Made by a program: the position numbers and the translations under genes. 64,000 nt of DNA from CADEED01 sp964444835. Its GTDB lineage: Bacteria; Pseudomonadota; Gammaproteobacteria; Steroidobacterales; Steroidobacteraceae. Location: NCBI GenBank assembly GCA_964444835.1, contig CAYUIT010000002.1, positions 1 to 64,000 of the forward strand, in the 5' to 3' direction. Every line of letters begins with the position of its first letter. Position 1 is the stretch's first letter. This document shows, in pieces, positions 9,176-18,198 of this stretch. The notes under the pieces were generated by a model. The model made no database searches, was not told the DNA's origin, and saw nothing but the letters and a program-made list of their open reading frames with translations.

Positions 9176-9523
9176 CTATACCACGGCGATGACTTGGATC
9201 TCCACGCGATACTCCGGCGCGGCGAGCTTCGCCTCCACTGTCGCGCGTGCAGGCTTCGCATCCGACGCCACCCAGGCATCCCACTCCACGTTCATCGCCG
9301 CGAAGTCGGCAATGTTCGGCAGGTAAACGGTCGCACTAACGATCTTCGTCTTGCTCGAGCCGACGATACCTAACAACCGGTCGATCGCTGCCAGCACCTG
9401 CCGCGTCTGTCCGCCGACGCCTTGACTCGTATCGTCGGCCACCTGGCCTGCCAAAAAGACGAACCCATTGGCCACGACCGCCTGCGACATCCGCTTGCCC
9501 GACTCAAAGCGCTGAACTTGCAT
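9176..9523 (-). CDS. RidA family protein (YjgF/YER057c/UK114)
   Basis: A 115-residue protein whose start MQVQRFESGKRMS at 9523 has GAGGAG a few bases upstream; a longer frame to 9565 lacks such support. It shows the RidA pattern: FLAGQVADD, then LLGIVGSSKTKIVSATVYL and PARATVEAKL, with the conserved Arg in PARATV that binds the imine carboxylate. Archetypal RidA hydrolyses reactive enamines/imines from PLP enzymes. The start overlaps the 3' end of murI by 20 bp, so the two genes are co-transcribed. Confidence 0.88.
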   Translation of the reverse strand: MQVQRFESGKRMSQAVVANGFVFLAGQVADDTSQGVGGQTRQVLAAIDRLLGIVGSSKTKIVSATVYLPNIADFAAMNVEWDAWVASDAKPARATVEAKLAAPEYRVEIQVIAVV

Positions 9524-10340
9524 CGACAACTCCTCGGTTTGGAAACAGAACGACTTGCTGCGCATCCCCGACGTACCCCACCAGGCGCGTCAGCAAGCGA
9601 TTGAAGTGTGACGGCTCGCCGCTCGTCACGAATCGATGTGTGCCCGGACGGCTGCGGTGACTGAGCAAGCCGCGCTCGCTGAGTACGCGGCGCACATGGC
9701 GCGCAATCGCCGGCGCAGGATCGATCACGTGGACGCCGTCGCCCACGATCTTGCGAATCGTATCGATGACGAACGGATAGTGGGTACAGGCCAGAACCAC
9801 CGTGTCCGCATTAGCTGCGATCATGGGCGCCAGGAATCGCCGCAGCATGGTTTGCATCGCGGGCCCCTCGAGGTCACCCGTTTCGACTTGGTCCGCCAAG
9901 CCATCGCAAACTTGGTTGATCAACTGAACATCTGCGGCGTGCCGACCGGCCGTTGCTTGAAACAACTTACCTTGGAAGGTGGCCGGCGTCGCCATGATGC
10001 CCACCACACCGGTGCGCGTGAGCGCTGCTGCAGGCTTGACCGCGGGTTCCATGCCGATCGTGGGCAGCGTGGGGTAGGTTTCGCGCAAAAACTTCAATGC
10101 GGCAGCCGATGCCGTGTTGCAAGCTACCACGACGCCCTTACAACCCTGCTCGACGAGGTAACGGGTAATCGCATCGCAATATTTGCGGATCTCGTCTTGC
10201 GACCGCGGCCCATAGGGCATGTGAGCCTGATCCGCGAAGTACACGGTATCCTCGCTCGGTAGCTCGCGGACGAGCTCGCGCCAGACGGACAATCCGCCCA
10301 CACCGGAGTCGAATATGCCGATCGGTCCGTCTGGAGTCAT
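9504..10340 (-). CDS. murI: Glutamate racemase
   Basis: A 278-residue cofactor-independent racemase that makes D-glutamate for peptidoglycan. The N-terminus IGIFDSGVGGLSV, the first catalytic Cys in VVVACNTASAA, and the second in VVLACTHYPF are all present with normal spacing, as is the MPYG substrate-site segment. Length is typical (about 265-285). It is followed by ridA with a 20-bp overlap. Confidence 0.95.
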   Translation of the reverse strand: MTPDGPIGIFDSGVGGLSVWRELVRELPSEDTVYFADQAHMPYGPRSQDEIRKYCDAITRYLVEQGCKGVVVACNTASAAALKFLRETYPTLPTIGMEPAVKPAAALTRTGVVGIMATPATFQGKLFQATAGRHAADVQLINQVCDGLADQVETGDLEGPAMQTMLRRFLAPMIAANADTVVLACTHYPFVIDTIRKIVGDGVHVIDPAPAIARHVRRVLSERGLLSHRSRPGTHRFVTSGEPSHFNRLLTRLVGYVGDAQQVVLFPNRGVVDASSAL

Positions 10341-10394
10341 GCGTGCGTCAGTCTAGCGGAATTGCACTGCGGCGGAGTCGCGCCCGTGTTCGCA

Positions 10395-11366
10395 TCATGC
10401 CACGCGACGTCGGCGATACCGCCGCGCCGCTGCGCGCAGACGACGCTCGATCGATTCGCGGAGCGCAGCAGGTTCGATTACCTCCACTTCCGGCGCGAGT
10501 CGTATGAACAGCGAAGTCGCCTGCTCGATCGACTCGATCGGAATCACGATGCGTGCACGGCCATGTGCGGTGTCGAGTTGCTGCGGCACTGCACGCGCCA
10601 CCGCGCCATTCTCGCGGCGCAACTGGGCCACACCGGCCGCATCTGCTAACACGGTCGCTCGCCCCTGCAGCAACTGCTGCTCAAAGCGCTGCACGGACTC
10701 GCGCCAGTACGCGGGTAGATCGAAGCCCTTCGGCCGACGCGCTGGCGCCTCGAGCACCCCGAGCGCGCGAACGTTGGCCACTTTGAAAGTCCGCGGGGAA
10801 TCGTCCACAGCTGCCACGAGGTACCAAGCACCGCTCTTCAATACAAGACCCAACGGGCTCACCGTGCGCTTGACCACGCCTTTCCAGCTTTCGTATTCGA
10901 GCGCCAGGAGCCGTGGCTCCCATACCGCGGCCGCGATGGCACCCAAATGTGGTGCTGGCTCGGTGTCGCGGTACCAATCGAGCGGATCGAGATACAAGCG
11001 CGACGCGACGCGCTCGGCCTGGCCGCGCCATTCCTTCGGCATTGCGGCTAACAACTTGAGTTTGGCCGCCTCGACCGCGCTACCGAAGCCCAACTCGGCA
11101 GCGGGACCGGCGAGACCACTCAGAAACACCGCTTGCGATTCGGTCGGCGTGAGACCCGCGAGCGTCGGCTTCCAGCCGGCAAGCAATTGAAAGCCGCCGG
11201 CACGCCCGCGCTCCGCGAAAATCGGCACGCCCGCTGCGGCCAACTCTTCGACGTCGCGATACAACGTACGCACCGACACTTCGAGCTCGCGCGCCAATAC
11301 GCTGGCACTGACGCGCCCGCGCGCCTGCAACAACATCTGAATCGAGAGCAAGCGGCTGGCGCGCAT
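10395..11366 (-). CDS. YafY-type WYL-domain transcriptional regulator
   Basis: A 323-residue regulator beginning MRASRLLSIQMLLQARG. Residues about 1-60 form a DeoR/HTH_11 winged helix (VSASVLARELEVSVRTLYRDVEELAAAG). The middle carries a WYL ligand domain (KSGAWYLVAAVDD), followed by the usual C-terminal extension. A GTG nine bases upstream is an alternative start. The next gene encodes a DUF1428 protein on the same strand 69 bp upstream, so the two may form a unit; WYL regulators often control neighbouring stress or enzyme genes. Confidence 0.88.
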   Translation of the reverse strand: MRASRLLSIQMLLQARGRVSASVLARELEVSVRTLYRDVEELAAAGVPIFAERGRAGGFQLLAGWKPTLAGLTPTESQAVFLSGLAGPAAELGFGSAVEAAKLKLLAAMPKEWRGQAERVASRLYLDPLDWYRDTEPAPHLGAIAAAVWEPRLLALEYESWKGVVKRTVSPLGLVLKSGAWYLVAAVDDSPRTFKVANVRALGVLEAPARRPKGFDLPAYWRESVQRFEQQLLQGRATVLADAAGVAQLRRENGAVARAVPQQLDTAHGRARIVIPIESIEQATSLFIRLAPEVEVIEPAALRESIERRLRAAARRYRRRRVA

Positions 11367-11435
11367 GCAAGGCACCCGCTAAAGCTGCCAAGGATTGGCA
11401 AGTATAGCGGTAGACCCGGCGAGCAGCGTCGTGGG

Positions 11436-11798
11436 TTATGCGTCGACTGCTACCTTGAAGCCCCCGTAGAACATCCGCTTGCCATCGAACGGCATCGCCG
11501 CAGGGTTCATCATCTTCGCGAGTCGCGGGTCCTTCATGACTGCGGCGTTGATCCGATCACGATCTTTGCGCGACTTATAAACGATCCAGGAAAACCACAC
11601 GACTTCATTGCGCTTCAGCTTGACGCTTTGCGGAAACGACGTGTACTTGCCGGGTTTCACGTCATCCGCCACGCACTCGCGATACTCGAGCGCACCGTGC
11701 TCGCGCCACACTTTGCCGGCGAGCCTGGCCATCTTCCGATAGGCGGCATAGTTCTTTCTCGGCACCGGAATGACAAAGCCATCTACGTAAAGCGCCAT
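11436..11798 (-). CDS. DUF1428 family protein
   Basis: A 120-residue protein starting MALYVDGFVIPVPRKNYAAY, with AGGAG upstream of ATG 11798. The sequence pattern (YVDGFV.PVP, KVWREHGALEYREC, VWFSWIVYKSRKDRDRINAAVM, MPFDGKRMFYGGF) is that of the DUF1428 ferredoxin-like fold family. Its biochemical role is not known. It is divergent from the VWA gene, with 102 bp between them. Confidence 0.88.
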   Translation of the reverse strand: MALYVDGFVIPVPRKNYAAYRKMARLAGKVWREHGALEYRECVADDVKPGKYTSFPQSVKLKRNEVVWFSWIVYKSRKDRDRINAAVMKDPRLAKMMNPAAMPFDGKRMFYGGFKVAVDA

Positions 11799-11900
11799 GA
11801 CGATTCTCCTTGCGACTCGTTGAGCAGTTCGGCGTACTTGCGCGGCGAGCCTCCGGCTGCTAGCAATACAACCTGGTTCGCCGCTCTTTCGTGGGACTGT

Positions 11901-13520
11901 ATGACAATGCGTGCACTGTTGCTTTTCCTTCTGGCTAATGTCGCGGTCGCTGCACCGCAAATGACAGCACCGCCGACGGCATCGATCGGGCAAGAGTTGT
12001 CGATCGGCGTCACGGGCTCATCGAATGCCAAGGACTTCGTCACGGTGGTCGAGAAAGGCGCCGCCGAGGGCAGCTATGCTGCCTACACCTATGTTGAGAA
12101 CGGTGCACGCGTAACGCTGACGATGCCGACGACGCCAGGCGAATACGAGCTACGCTTGTGTGCGGCCGACTCGCCCTACCCGACGTTGGCGCGACGCGCG
12201 ATTCGCGTCGGTGCTGTCACAGCGACCGTTCAAGGCCCCGACAGCGTTGCACCGGGTGTGGAGTTTTCCGTGCAATGGACGGGGCCTGCCAACAGCGCCG
12301 ACTTCGTCGGTATTGGCGAACTCGCGGACGGCAGCGCGCGGTACTTGAGCTGGGCTTACACGCGTGATGGCAGTCCAGCGAAGTTGGTCGCGCCGGAGAA
12401 GCCCGGGCGCTATGAATTGCGCTACTTCCTCGGCGAGGGCCATACGATCATCGCGCGGCGCGCCATTACCGTGGCGGCCGCAAACGGTTCGATCAAGGCG
12501 CCGGCCGAAGCCGTTGCCGGCAGCGCGGTTGCCGTGACCTGGCAAGGCCCTAACAACCCGGCCAACTACATCACGATCGTGCCCCAAGGTGCTGCCAATG
12601 GCGAGTACGGTAACTACGCGTACACGAAAGCGGAGAACCCAGTACGGCTCGTCGCGCCCCTGACGCCGGGTGCCTATGAGATCCGCTACTACACATCGCA
12701 ATCCGAATTCGTAATCGCTCGCGCCCCGATCCGGATCACGCCTGGGAAAACTCAACCGGGGCAAGTCGCCGTCTCGGCAGCGAGCGCCAATGCTAACAAT
12801 GCCGTCGCCATCATTCTCGATGCCTCCGGCAGCATGCTGCAGCGCATCGGCAATCAACGGCGCATCGATCTCGCGAAGCAAACGCTCACCACGCTCACCA
12901 GCAAGGTGATCCCAGCCGGCACGCCGTTCGCGTTGCGGGTTTTCGGGCGCGAGGTCGATTCATGCCAGACGAATTTAGATATTCCGCTTGGCCCACTCGA
13001 TCCGGCGGCGGCCGCGCAACGCATCAGCAAGCTCGAAGCCAAGAACAATGCGAAGACGCCGATCGGTGCATCGCTCGCAAAAGTTGCGAGCGACTTTGGT
13101 AACACCACGGGAGAGCGCGTGGTCGTCTTGCTGACCGATGGCGAAGAAACGTGTGGTGGTGATCCGGCTGCCGAGATCGCCAAACTCCGTAAGACGGGGA
13201 TTCGCACGCGCGTGAGCATCGTCGGTTTCGCCATTGACAACAAAGCGCTCGCCGGCAGCTTCCGGCGCTGGGCGGATACCGGCGGCGGCACGTATTTCGA
13301 TGCCAAGGATGGTACGGCTCTAACAACTGCGATGCAGGCGGCACTCCGACCGGTGTTCGAGCTGGTGGCTGCGGATGGCCGCGTCGTCGCCGAGGGCATC
13401 GTCGGAGGCGACCCAGTGTCTGCGATGCCCGGCAGTTACACACTGCGTCGCAAGGGCCAAGCGACGCCGAGCGTGCCCGTGACCGTGAAGCCGCAAGAAA
13501 CGGTGCAAACGCGCTTATAG
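11901..13520 (+). CDS. Exported VWA-domain protein with three N-terminal beta-sandwich repeats
   Basis: A 539-residue protein with a signal peptide (MRALLLFLLANVAVAA; a start two codons earlier is also possible). Three repeats of about 85-90 residues follow, each built as P..xxxGxxxxVxWxGP.N..D[FY][IV]xIV...G.Y..YAYT......L..P..PG.YE[IL]RY......IARR.I.V (consensus broken for brevity). The third repeat has the fullest match. A von Willebrand factor A domain starts near residue 300, with the MIDAS motif DASGSM at Asp307 and LTDGEE downstream. Close relatives are annotated as VWA proteins. A metal-dependent adhesion or protein-binding role in the periplasm or at the surface is inferred. Confidence 0.85.
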   Translation: MTMRALLLFLLANVAVAAPQMTAPPTASIGQELSIGVTGSSNAKDFVTVVEKGAAEGSYAAYTYVENGARVTLTMPTTPGEYELRLCAADSPYPTLARRAIRVGAVTATVQGPDSVAPGVEFSVQWTGPANSADFVGIGELADGSARYLSWAYTRDGSPAKLVAPEKPGRYELRYFLGEGHTIIARRAITVAAANGSIKAPAEAVAGSAVAVTWQGPNNPANYITIVPQGAANGEYGNYAYTKAENPVRLVAPLTPGAYEIRYYTSQSEFVIARAPIRITPGKTQPGQVAVSAASANANNAVAIILDASGSMLQRIGNQRRIDLAKQTLTTLTSKVIPAGTPFALRVFGREVDSCQTNLDIPLGPLDPAAAAQRISKLEAKNNAKTPIGASLAKVASDFGNTTGERVVVLLTDGEETCGGDPAAEIAKLRKTGIRTRVSIVGFAIDNKALAGSFRRWADTGGGTYFDAKDGTALTTAMQAALRPVFELVAADGRVVAEGIVGGDPVSAMPGSYTLRRKGQATPSVPVTVKPQETVQTRL

Positions 13521-13526
13521 CCGCCG

Positions 13527-14693
13527 CTATACCGGCACCTGCGCGGGGTTGTACTTGAACAACCCCAACGCCTCATCGGCCGGCGCTTCTTGCTGGAAAT
13601 TGTCGGTGTCGACTGCGTGAAACAACGGCACCTGCAGCGCCGAGCGCTCCACGACAAACCGCGCGCGCCCGACGCGGGCCGCCTCGTAGCGCGCCAGCGC
13701 TTCGATCGGCTCATGTGCAGCCGCAAACGCCCGGCCTAACAAGACGGCATCCTCGATCGCCATCACGGCGCCTTGCCCCAGGTACGGCAACAGCGGATGC
13801 GCCGCATCGCCTAACACCGCCGCGCGGCCTTTGACCCAGCGAGTCAACGGACTGCGCGCGCACAGCGCCCACTTGAATAACTGCGCCTCGGGTACAGCGT
13901 CAATGATTTGCGTGACCCACGGGTGCCAGCCTGCGAACTCCGCTTGCAAATCGGCTACTTTGGCCGGAATGCTCCAGCCCTCCTCTTCCCAGCCCGCGCG
14001 CTCCGCGAACGCAACGAAGTTGAGCAGCCGACCATTGCTCACCGGGTACCGATTGATCATGTGACCCGGTCCGATGAAGATCTGCGAACTCGGCTCGAGC
14101 GCTTCCAGCGGCACGCGCTCTATCGGCACCAAACCGCGCCACGCGATGTAGCCCGTGAAACGAACCTCCTCGGCGCCGAACAAGGTCGAACGCACGCGGG
14201 AGCGTACGCCATCAGCGCCGATCAAAATGTCAGCTTGCTGTTGCGTGCCATCATCGAAGCGTATCTGGACCGCTGTCTCGGTTTGCACTAGGTCGGCGAA
14301 CCGCCGACCCGTGACAATCGCGTCGCGATCGGCAGCCAACACTGCATTCGCGAGCACACGATGCAAATCGGCCCGGTGTACGACGTAGTAGCGCTCGCCG
14401 TATTTCTCCTCGAGTGCTTCGCCGCGCGGCACGGTCGCGAGAATGCGCGCGGTCTTGTAATGCCGCACCACTTGATAATCTGGTGCGTAGGCGACCTTGC
14501 GGAATTCATCGAAGACGCCCAATGCGGCCAGTCCGAGTGCTCCATTGGGACTGATCGACAGACCCGCGCCCACCTCACCGAGGGACGGCGCCTGCTCGTA
14601 AACGCGCACGCGCATGCCCGCGCGTTGCAGTCCGACCGCGGCTGCCAATCCACCGATACCCGCTCCGATAATCGCAACATCGATCCGCTTCAT
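13527..14693 (-). CDS. FAD-dependent aromatic-ring monooxygenase (salicylate/3-hydroxybenzoate hydroxylase-like)
   Basis: A 388-residue class A flavin monooxygenase. The start MKRIDVAIIGAG at 14693 follows GGAGAG; a longer frame to 14765 is not supported. It has GAGIGG for FAD binding, DILIGADGVRSRVR for NAD(P)H/FAD, and GRAAVLGDAAHPLLPYLGQG for the FAD ribityl site. Such enzymes hydroxylate phenolic acids with NAD(P)H and oxygen in the cytoplasm. The substrate cannot be fixed. It stands alone between the VWA gene and a diguanylate cyclase. Confidence 0.85.
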   Translation of the reverse strand: MKRIDVAIIGAGIGGLAAAVGLQRAGMRVRVYEQAPSLGEVGAGLSISPNGALGLAALGVFDEFRKVAYAPDYQVVRHYKTARILATVPRGEALEEKYGERYYVVHRADLHRVLANAVLAADRDAIVTGRRFADLVQTETAVQIRFDDGTQQQADILIGADGVRSRVRSTLFGAEEVRFTGYIAWRGLVPIERVPLEALEPSSQIFIGPGHMINRYPVSNGRLLNFVAFAERAGWEEEGWSIPAKVADLQAEFAGWHPWVTQIIDAVPEAQLFKWALCARSPLTRWVKGRAAVLGDAAHPLLPYLGQGAVMAIEDAVLLGRAFAAAHEPIEALARYEAARVGRARFVVERSALQVPLFHAVDTDNFQQEAPADEALGLFKYNPAQVPV

Positions 14694-15010
14694 GTGCGCA
14701 CTCTCCATTGCAAGCTGCATTGGGTTTACGCGCGTTCTCACTGCCACACCAACGTACGACGCCACGTCGTCCTAGCAGCGGATATCGATCCTTCGCAGCG
14801 TCCAACCTGCGCACGCCTATGACCGCACGTCGGTGACAGCGCGCGCTCGGACGTCGAGACCAATAGTGATCTCCGCACCAAAGCGGGCGGCAACTGTGGA
14901 ACTCGTCGCATTTCGCACGCAGAGGCGCGACTCGCGACATATTGCGCTCAATGTCCCGGCCGCGAGGCCGTTAACGCGAGGCGAAACCCTGAGACGGTCG
15001 ACTGCCCCCT
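14694..15010. other. 317-bp intergenic region, divergent promoters
   Basis: This gap lies between the divergent monooxygenase and diguanylate cyclase genes. I see no convincing small gene, RNA, repeat or clear operator. It presumably holds the promoters for both genes. Confidence 0.5.
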
Positions 15011-16858
15011 ATGAACTTCATGCAAGTGCCACTGACGGCGAAAATGGCCATGATCAATGCGCTGCTAGCCGCGGCGTTGATTGCGCTCGTGACAGTGGCG
15101 TGGCGTCAGCTACCCACCTTCACCGAAGCGGCCGAGGTGGCGCAACTCGGGCGCGCGCAGCGTTCCACGCAGAATGCCGACATGATGCACGACGCACTCC
15201 ATGCGGACGTGCTCGCTGCGATCATCGCCACGAATGCTTCGCCCGAGGCGAAAGACAACGTGCGTCGATCGGTGCGCGAGAATGGCTTGGTGTTTCGCGG
15301 TGAACTTGCGGCCCTGTCCGCAATGCCTCTCAGCCCGGCGCTCAAGAGCGAACTCGAGAATGCCCGTGGAGCCGGCTCGGTGTACGTCGATGAAGCGGAG
15401 CTGATGGTTCAGCTTGCGTTAGTCGACACGAAAGCTGCCCTCGAACGCCGGCCTAAGTTCGACCAAGCGTTCGAGGCGGCGAAAATCGCACTTGCAGCGC
15501 AAACAGACCTGATCGCCGCGCAATTGGATGCCGCCAATGCCACGGCGAAAAAGGAAACCGAAGAAGCACGTCGCTGGCTGTTAGTCGCCGGTGGCGGTAC
15601 CGTGATCGTCGGCTGGCTGATCGTGGCACTGATCGCGCGCTCGATTCGTACGTCGCTCCTGCGCATTTCGGATGTCGCCCGCGCCGTCGCAGCCGGCGAC
15701 TTGGAGCGACGCAGCGACCGGCGCGGCGAAGACGAGGTCGGGCAGATCGCGGCGGCCGTGAACCAGATGGCAGACGCGCTCTCCCAGATGATCTCCAAGA
15801 TGCGCTCGGACGCCAACCGCGGCGCGTTTGGTGCACAGCTCGTCGCCGCCCTCGATATGGCGGACAGCGAAAAGCAAGCCTCAGGGGTTGTCGAGCGCGC
15901 CATGCTCGAGATCTCGAACGATCACCCGATGGAATTGTTGTTAGCGGACTCGAGCGATGCTCACTTGGAGCGAGCGGCGGCGCACCCGAAGGCCGGTGCC
16001 GCAAAATGTCCGGTCGACTCTCCCTTCTCTTGCATCGCCGTGCGGCGCGGCCATGCGGTTACATTCGATGACAGCGAAGCGCTCGACGCATGCCCCAAGC
16101 TGCGCGGCCGCAGCAGTGGCGCTGTCGCAGCGACTTGCGTGCCGGTGACGTTCATGGGACGTGCACTCGGCGTGCTGCACGCTTGCGGGCCGACTGCGGC
16201 ACCGCTTCCTCAGGACGCACAAGATCGCTTGAAGACCTTGGGCGCCCAAGTCGGCGCTCGCATCGGCACGGTGCGTGCGTTTGAACGTACACAGATGCAA
16301 GCCAGCACGGATGCGCTTACCGGCCTCGCCAATCGTCGCGCCGCGGAAACCAAGATGCGCGAGCTGCTGCAAGCGCGCAAGACCTTTGCGTTTGTCATGG
16401 CCGACCTCGACCACTTCAAGTTACTGAACGATACACATGGACACAATGCCGGCGACGAAGCCCTGCGCGTCTTCGCCGACATCGCGCGTGAGAGCGTGCG
16501 CCAAGCCGATCTTGCCGTTCGCTGGGGCGGTGAGGAGTTCTGCTTCTTGTTAGTCGACAGCACCGGCGAGCAAGCGATGCAGTGGGTCGAGCGTGTGCGC
16601 GACCGTCTCGCCCGCGAGCTGCGCCGCCGCAGCGCGCCCGCGTTCACCGCTAGCTTTGGCGTTACTGATTCCCAACGCGATTTACCACTAGAGGCGATCG
16701 TCGGTGTCGCAGACATGGCCCTGTATCGGGCGAAGGCCGAAGGCCGGAATCGCGGTGTGCTGGCGCTGCCCGATGAGGCTGATCTGCACTCGCAAGTGGT
16801 TCGCCGCAGCGAGCAAACGGCGGAGCTCGATGTGCGCATGCTGGCGAACGCTGGCTAA
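15011..16858 (+). CDS. Membrane diguanylate cyclase with HAMP and GAF-like domains
   Basis: A 615-residue protein. A transmembrane helix (about 14-32), a helical periplasmic region, and a second helix (about 192-215) are followed by a HAMP domain (ISDVARAVAAGDLERRS), a GAF-like segment (about 285-425) and a GGDEF domain. The active-site loop is GGEEF at residues 506-510 in VRWGGEEF. A RxxD inhibition site (RQAD) lies five residues before it, so product feedback by cyclic di-GMP is expected. It makes cyclic di-GMP from two GTP. There is no EAL domain. Confidence 0.93.
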   Translation: MNFMQVPLTAKMAMINALLAAALIALVTVAWRQLPTFTEAAEVAQLGRAQRSTQNADMMHDALHADVLAAIIATNASPEAKDNVRRSVRENGLVFRGELAALSAMPLSPALKSELENARGAGSVYVDEAELMVQLALVDTKAALERRPKFDQAFEAAKIALAAQTDLIAAQLDAANATAKKETEEARRWLLVAGGGTVIVGWLIVALIARSIRTSLLRISDVARAVAAGDLERRSDRRGEDEVGQIAAAVNQMADALSQMISKMRSDANRGAFGAQLVAALDMADSEKQASGVVERAMLEISNDHPMELLLADSSDAHLERAAAHPKAGAAKCPVDSPFSCIAVRRGHAVTFDDSEALDACPKLRGRSSGAVAATCVPVTFMGRALGVLHACGPTAAPLPQDAQDRLKTLGAQVGARIGTVRAFERTQMQASTDALTGLANRRAAETKMRELLQARKTFAFVMADLDHFKLLNDTHGHNAGDEALRVFADIARESVRQADLAVRWGGEEFCFLLVDSTGEQAMQWVERVRDRLARELRRRSAPAFTASFGVTDSQRDLPLEAIVGVADMALYRAKAEGRNRGVLALPDEADLHSQVVRRSEQTAELDVRMLANAG

Positions 16859-16884
16859 CGGCTTTACGCACTCGCAGCAGCGAG

Positions 16885-16926
16885 CAAGAATCGTCAAGCG
16901 CGGTGCGTCGCGCTGGAGCATTCTTG
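16885..16926 (+). other. Two-part hairpin between the diguanylate cyclase and the next gene
   Basis: CAAGAAT (16885-16891) pairs with ATTCTTG (16920-16926), and inside it AGCGCG (16897-16902) pairs with CGCGCT (16909-16914), separated by a symmetric 5/5 internal loop with a 6-nt apical loop. It ends five bases before the ATG of the next gene. It could terminate the cyclase transcript or hide the next ribosome site. Confidence 0.45.
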
Positions 16927-16930
16927 CCGC

Positions 16931-17335
16931 ATGCAAATTGTCACCATTCAGTGGACGCGCGTTATCGTCGGCATCTTGCTAGCCGAGGTCGTGCTGATCG
17001 CGGCAGCCTATGCGTGGGTGGCCTACTACAGCCACGTGCTCAATCCGAATCAACCGTTTGCAATCTACCAAGCCTACGCGATGCGCTCAGGCCCTTGGGT
17101 TTCGATCGTGATCGGCATCCCGCTGTTCCTGACGCTGGGGCGCTGGTTAGCGCGGAACCTCGCAACGGCGCTCTCGATTGCCATTGGCTATGTCGTGCTG
17201 GACGGTGCAATTCTGTGGTTGCTCAGCACGCCCGAGGCTAAGCTTGCCGCGTGGCTTATTTGCACAAGCTACGCGACCAAGATCGGCGCTGCGTTTATTG
17301 GCAATCATGCTCGAGCACGAGTCGCGCCGTCATGA
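16931..17335 (+). CDS. Small membrane protein, unknown function
   Basis: A 134-residue protein with about four hydrophobic helices (residues about 8-30, 52-70, 77-95 and 102-122). I do not recognise the family. Its stop overlaps the start of the downstream AraC-type regulator as ATGA, so the pair is translationally coupled, and the regulator may respond to the same stimulus that this protein handles. Confidence 0.7.
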   Translation: MQIVTIQWTRVIVGILLAEVVLIAAAYAWVAYYSHVLNPNQPFAIYQAYAMRSGPWVSIVIGIPLFLTLGRWLARNLATALSIAIGYVVLDGAILWLLSTPEAKLAAWLICTSYATKIGAAFIGNHARARVAPS

Positions 17336-18198
17336 CGGCGGATCCGTGGGAGCAATTGGCGCCGTTGCTTGTGCACATTCAGGCGCGGCTTGACGGCGAA
17401 CTGCAGCTCGAACACTTGGCCGAGCATGCACACTGCTCGCCTTCACACTTGCACCGCCTGTTCACGGGCACGATCGGTGAAACACCGCATCAGTATGTAG
17501 CCCGCTTGCGCCTGGAGCGAGCTGCGTTCGAATTGTTAGTGCGAGATGCCCAGGTCCTCGAGATTGCGCTCGACAATGGTTTTCGCAATCACGAAACGTT
17601 CACGCGCGCATTTCGACGCCGCTTTGCCACGACGCCCAGCGCCTATCGCATGTCGATGCGCCAGCGCGATCGGCGCCGCGCCACCAGCCGTGAGATCGAG
17701 CTGCCGCGAACGCACTACCAACTCTCTGTGACGCGAGTGACGCGTTTGCGAACTCTACATCTCGCCTGCAAGCGTCACGTGGGTCCATACGAGTCGGTAC
17801 CAAACGCACTCTTTACGTCACTCGAAACTTGGGCACGCCTGCAGCGGCTCAAGCCACCGTACATTTGGGTCGGCCTCGGACACGACGCGCCCGGGATTAC
17901 GCGCCCGGAGCATTTGCGATTCGATGCGGCGTTCGTCGTCACCGAACGATTTGCACCGCGCGGCGGCGTGAGCCACCAAGTGCTACACGCCGCCGACTAT
18001 GCGCTCACGACCCACGTGGGCCCTTACGACTCGCTCCCCGAGGCCTACGGCGAGATCTTCGGGCGCGTCCTCACGCTAAAGGGCTATGAACTCGTGGGGC
18101 TGCCGGTGGTAGAGATCTACCACACGGCGCGAGTCGATATCTGTCACGTGCTCAATCACACCGACATCTACCTGCCCATTCGCCGCAAACTCCACTAA
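17332..18198 (+). CDS. AraC-family regulator with GyrI-like ligand-binding domain
   Basis: A 288-residue protein starting MTADPWEQLAPLL at the ATGA overlap. Residues about 1-110 hold two AraC helix-turn-helix motifs (LEHLAEHAHCSPSHLHRLF and EIALDNGFRNHETFTRAF). Residues about 125-285 form a GyrI/BmrR-like small-molecule domain, with two HVGPYESVP/HVGPYDSLP segments that mark its internal duplication. Such regulators (Rob/SbmC type) sense lipophilic compounds. Its 3' end overlaps the convergent DUF4199 gene by 4 bp. Confidence 0.9.
   Translation: MTADPWEQLAPLLVHIQARLDGELQLEHLAEHAHCSPSHLHRLFTGTIGETPHQYVARLRLERAAFELLVRDAQVLEIALDNGFRNHETFTRAFRRRFATTPSAYRMSMRQRDRRRATSREIELPRTHYQLSVTRVTRLRTLHLACKRHVGPYESVPNALFTSLETWARLQRLKPPYIWVGLGHDAPGITRPEHLRFDAAFVVTERFAPRGGVSHQVLHAADYALTTHVGPYDSLPEAYGEIFGRVLTLKGYELVGLPVVEIYHTARVDICHVLNHTDIYLPIRRKLH

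Noticed and set aside
11133..11900. Upstream extension of the VWA gene frame to 11133
   Set aside because: It runs across the DUF1428 gene on the other strand and part of the regulator gene and shows no protein-like sequence. The ATG at 11901 starts a clean signal peptide.
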